The notes beneath the pieces are model-generated. The model ran no database searches and was not told the origin of the DNA. It saw only the letters and a program-made list of their open reading frames with translations. A stretch of DNA of 11,215 bases from Desulfovibrio sp. (GTDB taxonomy: Bacteria; Desulfobacterota; Desulfovibrionia; Desulfovibrionales; Desulfovibrionaceae), in NCBI GenBank assembly GCA_031255035.1, contig JAIRTI010000071.1, forward strand, positions 1 to 11,215, given 5' to 3'. Each line of letters opens with the position of its first letter. The stretch's first letter is position 1. This document shows positions 7,307-11,215 of the stretch, piece by piece. Both the position numbers and the translations under genes were made by a program.

Positions 7307-7910
7307 AGGGGTTGTTGCGCTTTTCGTCGCCGATGCTGGTCGCGTCGCCGTGGCCCGGATAGACGACGGTGTCGTCCGGCAGGGCGAACAGGACATTTTT
7401 GATGGAGGCTATGAGCTGCTCATGGTCGCTTCCGGGAAAATCGGTACGCCCTATGGAACGGCGGAACAGGGCGTCCCCCGAAAAAAGGCTTCGCGCCGCC
7501 GGCAGGAAGAAGGACAGGCCGCCGGGCGTATGTCCCGGTGTGGCCAGGACATCCCAGGGCAGGCCCAGAAAATCGTACCGCCCCGGCGTCAGAGGGTCGT
7601 AAGTATAAGCTTCGACAAGGGGCAGGCCCCACATGCCGCCCTTTCCGCCTTCGCCTTCAAGCAGAAAGCCGTCTTTGGGCGATGCCAGCACCGGGGCGCC
7701 GGTCGCCCCGGCCAGGGCGGCCACGCCGTAGGTATGGTCAAAGTGCAGATGGCTGAGCAGGATACGGGTCAGGGTCAGCCGGTGTTTGTCAAGATAGGCC
7801 GTGACTTTTTCCGGAGACCCGCCGGGGTCGATGACCACGGCCTCCTCGTCCGAATGCGCGACGTAACAGTTGGTATCCAGAGGACCGAGAGGGATGGCGA
7901 TGATGCGCAT
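7287..7910 (-). CDS. MBL-fold metallohydrolase (glyoxalase II-like)
   Basis: This 207-residue single-domain metallo-beta-lactamase-fold enzyme has the metal ligands SHLHFDH (His54, His56, Asp58, His59), TPGHTPGG (His127), SGDALF (Asp146) and YPGHGDATSIGDEKRNNPY (His187). Size and motifs fit the short glyoxalase II/YcbL-like group, usually thioester hydrolases; the exact substrate cannot be read from sequence. HxHxDH rather than HxExDH argues against a flavodiiron protein. The start ATG at 7910 has a good AGGAG 5 nt upstream. It begins 33 nt after the mutL stop and overlaps the next gene by 20 nt, so it is probably in the mutL operon. Confidence 0.92.
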   Translation of the reverse strand: MRIIAIPLGPLDTNCYVAHSDEEAVVIDPGGSPEKVTAYLDKHRLTLTRILLSHLHFDHTYGVAALAGATGAPVLASPKDGFLLEGEGGKGGMWGLPLVEAYTYDPLTPGRYDFLGLPWDVLATPGHTPGGLSFFLPAARSLFSGDALFRRSIGRTDFPGSDHEQLIASIKNVLFALPDDTVVYPGHGDATSIGDEKRNNPYVSDFV

Positions 7911-7943
7911 AAATGCTCCTGATATGCTTATCGCCGCCGCGAT

Positions 7944-10022
7944 TCATCCGGTGCGGCGCTTGAAGAGTTTTTCAAGGGCGGCCTGGTCCAGGGCGATCAC
8001 CGTGGGCCGGCCGTGGGGGCAAAAGCGGCAGTCAGGCGTCGCCATCCAGCGACGCAGGAGGCCGGCGGCCTCGTCGCCCGTCAGGCGTTGGCCGGCCTTG
8101 ACGGCGGAACGGCAGGCCATCAGGTGCAGCAGATCGTCGATTCCGTCGGTGCGCCCGGCCAGCACGTCGCGCAGAAGTTCAAGGCCCCGGACGCGCCCGA
8201 GCATGGGCGGCACGCCGCTGACGTCAAGCCCCGCGCCCCGGCTTTGCAGGGTGAAGCCCATGCGCCTCAGGTCGCCGAACAGTTCCTGCAAGCGCGAACG
8301 CTCGGCCGGGTGCAGGGGCATTTCCACGGGCAAGGCCAAAAGCTGGCTGTCGCCCCGTTCGGCCTGCCCCTCTATTTCATGCAGCAGGACCCGCTCATGG
8401 GCCGCGTGCTGGTCAAGCAAAAGCAGCGTGTCGCCCTGCACCAGGATCAGGTAGGTGTCCGCCACCTGGCCCAGGCAGACCAGGGCGCCCACGGTCACGG
8501 GGTAGCCGCCGGGCGAGTCCCGGAGGGCCGGACCGGCTTCGGAAAAAACGGCCTCGCCAAAGGAAGACGCCTGGTCTGGGCCTGGGGGCGGCATATCCGG
8601 GCCTGGTGGCGGCATATCCGGGTCTGGGGGCGGCAGGCCGGGGCCGTATTCCGCTTCGTCAGCGGCGAGCAAGGACGGGCGCAGGGTCTGGTGCAGACGC
8701 GACCGGAAAAGCATGGGGCCGGCGCCGTCGACAAAACCCGGAGCGTGGCCGCCGCCTTCGGCCGGGGGGGCGTCCGCGTGAAACGCGGCTTCGTCCGGGC
8801 CGCGCCTGTCATGGCCGCCGGGCGCCTTCTGACTTCCGGCGTCGCCGTGGCCTCCCGAAGAAATATCCGGAAGCCCGGTCCGGTCGATAGCGCCCCAGAA
8901 GCCGGCGGGTCTGGGCGGATGCCTGAATTCTTTCCCGCCGTCCCCGAACAGGCCGTTCAGCCCCGATCCGGCGTCCGGCGAAGCGCCGGCGAAGGCGAGG
9001 CTTTCGCGTTCAGCCAGAGCCGAACGCAGACCGTGCATGACCGTGCCGAACACGGCCCGTTCGTCGCGGAAGCGCACTTCGTTTTTGGCGGGGTGTACGT
9101 TCACGTCAATGTCGCACGGGTCAATGTCCACAAACAGCAGGACCTGGGGATATTCACGAGAGATCAGCCGGCCCTTGTAGGCCTCGCGGACGGCTTGCAG
9201 GAGAATGCGGCTGTTGACCGGCCGCCCGTTCACGTAAAGCAGGATGCGGTCGGCGCCGGGCTGGGTGGACTCGGGCGGCGACATCAGGCCTGAAACGGAA
9301 AGGCCGGGACGCCCGCCTTCAAAAGGCAGCAAAAGCCCGGCCACCCGCGCGGGCCAGAGCACGGTCAGACGTTCCGGCAGCGTTTGCCCGGCCGTGAAGC
9401 GCAGCAACTCCCTTTCCCTGCCCGAATCGCCAACAGCGGTCAGGCTGAAGGCCACGTCAAGCCGGGCCAGGGCCAGCCGCTCAAGATGTTCGCGGCAGCG
9501 TTTCAGTTCGGTGGGCGTGCTCTTCAAAAATTTCAGGCGGGCCGGCACGTTGGCGAACAAATCGCGCACTTCGGTCAGCGTGCCCCTGGACATGGCCGCC
9601 GGCCCCCGGCCGTCGATCTCGCCGTGGCGCACGCGGATGAACGCGCCTTCGGCGCCCCGGACGGCGCTTTGCACCAGCATGTCCGCCACCGAACCCACGC
9701 TGGCCAGGGCCTCGCCGCGAAAGCCGTAGCCGGCGACGCGCAGCAGATCGCTGAAGGTCGCCACTTTGCTGGTGGCGTGGCGGGTCACGGCCAGGTCCAG
9801 GTCCGATTCGGGAATGCCGCAGCCATTGTCGCGCACAGCCACAAGGGTCAGGCCGCCGTCTTCCAGGGTGACGGAGACCTCCGTGGCGCCCGCGTCAAGG
9901 CTGTTTTCCACCAGTTCTTTCAGGACCGAGGCCGGGCGCTCCACCACCTCGCCGGCGGCTATCTGATTGCGCAGGGCCTCGGGCAGGAGGGCTATCGGTC
10001 GCAAGGACAATGGCTGATTCAT
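7944..10022 (-). CDS. mutL: DNA mismatch repair protein MutL (predicted endonuclease type)
   Basis: MutL couples mismatch recognition by MutS to downstream processing. The 692-residue product has an intact N-terminal GHKL ATPase: NQIAAGEVVERPASVLKELVENSLDAGA spans 19-46, followed by DNGCGI (65-70), ATSKV (83-87) and GYGFRGEALASVGSV (98-112). A Gly/Pro-rich linker (about 340-505) includes a 7-residue tandem repeat. The C-terminal domain carries endonuclease-type motifs: DQHAAHE (537-543), ACR (636-638) and CPHGRP (668-673). In the first motif the usual second glutamate position is His548, with Glu549 one residue later (see findings). The ATG at 10022 fits the family N-terminus, with a slightly long lead, but has no clear Shine-Dalgarno. 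It heads the minus-strand cluster and is divergent from the porin gene. Its own promoter was not identified. Confidence 0.96.
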   Translation of the reverse strand: MNQPLSLRPIALLPEALRNQIAAGEVVERPASVLKELVENSLDAGATEVSVTLEDGGLTLVAVRDNGCGIPESDLDLAVTRHATSKVATFSDLLRVAGYGFRGEALASVGSVADMLVQSAVRGAEGAFIRVRHGEIDGRGPAAMSRGTLTEVRDLFANVPARLKFLKSTPTELKRCREHLERLALARLDVAFSLTAVGDSGRERELLRFTAGQTLPERLTVLWPARVAGLLLPFEGGRPGLSVSGLMSPPESTQPGADRILLYVNGRPVNSRILLQAVREAYKGRLISREYPQVLLFVDIDPCDIDVNVHPAKNEVRFRDERAVFGTVMHGLRSALAERESLAFAGASPDAGSGLNGLFGDGGKEFRHPPRPAGFWGAIDRTGLPDISSGGHGDAGSQKAPGGHDRRGPDEAAFHADAPPAEGGGHAPGFVDGAGPMLFRSRLHQTLRPSLLAADEAEYGPGLPPPDPDMPPPGPDMPPPGPDQASSFGEAVFSEAGPALRDSPGGYPVTVGALVCLGQVADTYLILVQGDTLLLLDQHAAHERVLLHEIEGQAERGDSQLLALPVEMPLHPAERSRLQELFGDLRRMGFTLQSRGAGLDVSGVPPMLGRVRGLELLRDVLAGRTDGIDDLLHLMACRSAVKAGQRLTGDEAAGLLRRWMATPDCRFCPHGRPTVIALDQAALEKLFKRRTG
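8578..8640. repeat. Three 21-bp in-frame tandem repeats in the mutL linker
   Basis: Units at 8578-8598, 8599-8619 and 8620-8640 differ by a few bases. On the minus strand they encode a PPPGPDM-type 7-residue repeat in the disordered linker (about residues 463-483). Being in frame, copy-number change would alter linker length without breaking the protein. The third unit is diverged at its end. Confidence 0.85.
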
Positions 10023-10044
10023 GGGCCGACTTTAGCGTGTGCTG

Positions 10045-10072
10045 CCCCTGGCGTAAAGCCTCCCGGCAGGGG
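10045..10072 (-). other. Hairpin in the presumed mutL leader
   Basis: CCCCTG (10045-10050) and CAGGGG (10067-10072) form a 6-bp stem with a 16-nt loop, just upstream of the mutL start. No T-tract follows, so it is not a terminator. Its role is unknown; it may be incidental in GC-rich sequence. Confidence 0.3.
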
Positions 10073-10080
10073 AGAGCATC

Positions 10081-10096
10081 TGTCAGCAAAATGACA
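10081..10096. promoter_or_regulatory. Operator-like palindrome, copy 1 of a repeated element
   Basis: TGTCA-GCAAAA-TGACA is a perfect 5+5 inverted repeat with a 6-bp centre, 59 bp upstream of mutL and 168 bp upstream of the porin. Its core TCAGCAAAATGA recurs exactly at 10225-10236 at the predicted porin transcription start. The palindromic form suggests binding by a dimeric regulator, which I cannot name. Confidence 0.4.
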
Positions 10097-10160
10097 ACCG
10101 GCAAAAGCGGCGCTTGCGGCCCTGACGGCCTTCTCTTTCTTGACGGCGCGGAAGCATGTG

Positions 10161-10219
10161 AAAAATAAGTTAAAAAAATGGTAAAAAAGCTTGCACCTGG
10201 GAAAAGATTTCGCTAAGGT
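10161..10219 (+). promoter_or_regulatory. Porin promoter with phased A-tracts
   Basis: TTGCAC (10191-10196) and TAAGGT (10214-10219) are separated by 17 bp, a plausible although non-consensus sigma70-type promoter. Immediately upstream are three A-tracts (A5 at 10161-10165, A7 at 10172-10178, A6 at 10183-10188) spaced about one helical turn apart, as in UP elements or curved DNA that boost strong promoters. Predicted transcription start is near 10227, giving a 5'UTR of about 37 nt. Confidence 0.5.
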
Positions 10220-10222
10220 CCC

Positions 10223-10238
10223 TCTCAGCAAAATGAAT
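10223..10238. promoter_or_regulatory. Operator-like element, copy 2 (over the predicted porin start)
   Basis: TCTCA-GCAAAA-TGAAT matches copy 1 at 13 of 16 positions, with the 12-mer TCAGCAAAATGA identical, but it is not palindromic. It spans the predicted transcription start of the porin gene and runs into the TGAATTT half of the next inverted repeat. The start-to-start distance to copy 1 is 142 bp. Confidence 0.35.
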
Positions 10239-10248
10239 TTCAAATTCA
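10234..10248. promoter_or_regulatory. Inverted repeat TGAATTT-C-AAATTCA in the porin 5'UTR
   Basis: This is a perfect 7+7 palindrome with a one-base centre, lying between the predicted start site and the ribosome binding site. As DNA it could be a repressor operator: its outline TGAA...TTCA resembles the Fur-type sites I recall for Desulfovibrio (TGAAAATnATTTTCA), but the inner bases differ. As RNA it could form a weak 6-bp AT-rich hairpin just ahead of the Shine-Dalgarno. Confidence 0.45.
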
Positions 10249-10251
10249 ACT

Positions 10252-10257
10252 AGGAGG
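10252..10257 (+). promoter_or_regulatory. Strong ribosome binding site of the porin gene
   Basis: AGGAGG sits 6 nt before the ATG at 10264, an ideal Shine-Dalgarno and spacing. It fixes the porin start and predicts high translation. Confidence 0.9.
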
Positions 10258-10263
10258 AACTAC

Positions 10264-11215
10264 ATGAAACGCATTATTGCTTTGGCATTTGCCGTGGTCA
10301 TGCTTGCGGGCAGTTTTTCGGCCGCCCGGGCCGACGGCATTGACGTCAAGGTCCAGGGCGAGTGGGATTTCGCCTTTGGCTGGTCGGTCAACCCCGGCTT
10401 CAAAAACAGCGTGCACAATGACGCCGCCAGAGGCCAGCAGGACAACTTTATCGCCCGTCAGCGCGTGCGCACCCAGATCAACTTCATCGCGTCCGAGTAT
10501 TTGCAGGGCGTTTTGATGTTTGAAATCGGCGACATCGATTGGGGCAACGAGCCGGACGGCGTCAAAACCGGCCGGGGCAGCGGCGGCTCCCTTGACGCCG
10601 ACGGCGTGAATGTTGAAACCAAACGCGCCTACCTTGACTGGATCATCCCCTACACCGAAGTGTCCGTGCGCATGGGCATCCAGGGGCTGATGCTGCCGAG
10701 CACCCCCATGGGCACGCCGGTGCTCAGCTCGGACGTGGCCGGCATCATTGTCAGCTCCCCCATCACCGACTGGATGAGCGCCTCCGCTTTGTGGGTTCGC
10801 CCCTTCAACCAGTACTTCAGCGATGAGGAGAGCGGTTTTGATTTTGCCAAAGACAACCTTGCGGACGAATCCGACATCTTCGGACTGCTCCTCCCCATGG
10901 AATTCGGCGACATCGGCCTGAACATCACGCCCTGGTTCCTGTACGGGTTTGCGGGCGCCAACTCGGGCATCTATGATTACCTGTTCACCGGCGAATACGT
11001 GAACACCGTCGAGGCCAAACATTCGCGCTCCAACGTCTACTGGATCGGCACGCATCTTGAGTTCAACCTTTTAGATCCCCTGGTGTTAAACCTCGAAGGC
11101 ATCTACGGCCACATGCGCCGCACCGATCTGACCTACCTTGGCCGCAACCCCGACGACCCCGACGACTTCATCATCGGTGACTGGAACTATGCCTACAATA
11201 AAGGCTACAGCAACT
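10264..11215 (+). CDS. Outer membrane homotrimeric porin, Desulfovibrio type (3' truncated by window edge)
   Basis: The frame is open from ATG 10264 to the right edge, showing 317 residues. Residues 1-23 form a signal peptide: basic MKR, a hydrophobic stretch, and an ARA cleavage site before Asp24. The mature protein opens with IDVKVQGEWDFAFGW, then alternating amphipathic strands such as FIARQRVRTQINFIASEYL, GVLMFEIGDIDWG and KRAYLDWIIPYTEVSVRMGI, which are the hallmarks of the Desulfovibrionaceae homotrimeric porins. These form general diffusion channels in the outer membrane. Full members are longer, so the C-terminal strands are missing. The gene has its own strong promoter and ribosome binding site and is divergent from mutL. 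The family assignment rests on remembered similarity. Confidence 0.9.
   Translation, partial: MKRIIALAFAVVMLAGSFSAARADGIDVKVQGEWDFAFGWSVNPGFKNSVHNDAARGQQDNFIARQRVRTQINFIASEYLQGVLMFEIGDIDWGNEPDGVKTGRGSGGSLDADGVNVETKRAYLDWIIPYTEVSVRMGIQGLMLPSTPMGTPVLSSDVAGIIVSSPITDWMSASALWVRPFNQYFSDEESGFDFAKDNLADESDIFGLLLPMEFGDIGLNITPWFLYGFAGANSGIYDYLFTGEYVNTVEAKHSRSNVYWIGTHLEFNLLDPLVLNLEGIYGHMRRTDLTYLGRNPDDPDDFIIGDWNYAYNKGYSN

Noticed and set aside
7307..7396. Longer start at 7396 for the flavodoxin-fold gene
   Set aside because: The added 30 residues are Ser/Thr/Ala/Pro-rich shadow sequence of the MBL gene with no resemblance to the fold, so ATG 7306 is preferred.
6584..7910. A split flavodiiron (MBL plus flavodoxin) oxygen reductase
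   Set aside because: The MBL protein has glyoxalase II-like HxHxDH ligands and only 207 residues, and the flavodoxin-fold partner has a cysteine cluster typical of FMN reductase/iron-sulfur flavoproteins rather than a short-chain flavodoxin domain.
10019..10249. Small 76-residue minus-strand frame ending ATGA over the mutL start
   Set aside because: Its TTG start lies inside the porin operator palindrome, there is no Shine-Dalgarno, and it runs antisense through the porin promoter. It is probably chance, although mutL itself lacks a clear ribosome binding site.

Overview
The window looks like a GC-rich chromosomal segment from a sulfate-reducing deltaproteobacterium of the Desulfovibrio group. 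The best marker is the truncated gene at the right edge, whose N-terminal half matches the homotrimeric porins I know from Desulfovibrionaceae. A B12-dependent class II ribonucleotide reductase fits an anaerobic or aerotolerant lifestyle. The assignment rests on remembered family features, not a search.

Layout from left to right. (1) Positions 3-125 hold the C-terminal tail of an unrecognised plus-strand gene, closed by a very strong intrinsic terminator. (2) nrdJ (minus strand, 226-2469) encodes the class II ribonucleotide reductase. (3) A 422-bp divergent intergenic region (2470-2891) has an AT-rich promoter island and, on the nrdJ side, a leader in which an attenuator-like hairpin and a competing upstream hairpin share bases. 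(4) uvrA (plus strand, 2892-5774) encodes the UvrABC damage-recognition ATPase and ends at a small hairpin. (5) A four-gene minus-strand cluster follows, in transcription order mutL (10022-7944), an MBL-fold hydrolase (7910-7287), a flavodoxin-fold protein (7306-6584) and a ComF-like phosphoribosyltransferase (6591-5809). It is tightly packed, with a 33-nt gap and then overlaps of 20 and 8 nt. (6) A 241-bp divergent region (10023-10263) carries the porin promoter, with phased A-tracts, an inverted repeat in the 5'UTR, and a repeated 12-mer of which one copy sits inside a palindrome. (7) The porin gene (10264 onward) runs off the right edge.

The proteins are mostly housekeeping: dNTP synthesis (NrdJ), nucleotide excision repair (UvrA), mismatch repair (MutL) and outer-membrane permeability (porin). 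The MBL, flavodoxin-fold and ComF proteins may simply be co-transcribed with mutL. I see no CRISPR array, insertion sequence, prophage, tRNA or rRNA gene, and no clear novel multigene system. The most interesting signals are regulatory: the nrdJ leader, and the duplicated operator-like element between mutL and the porin gene.
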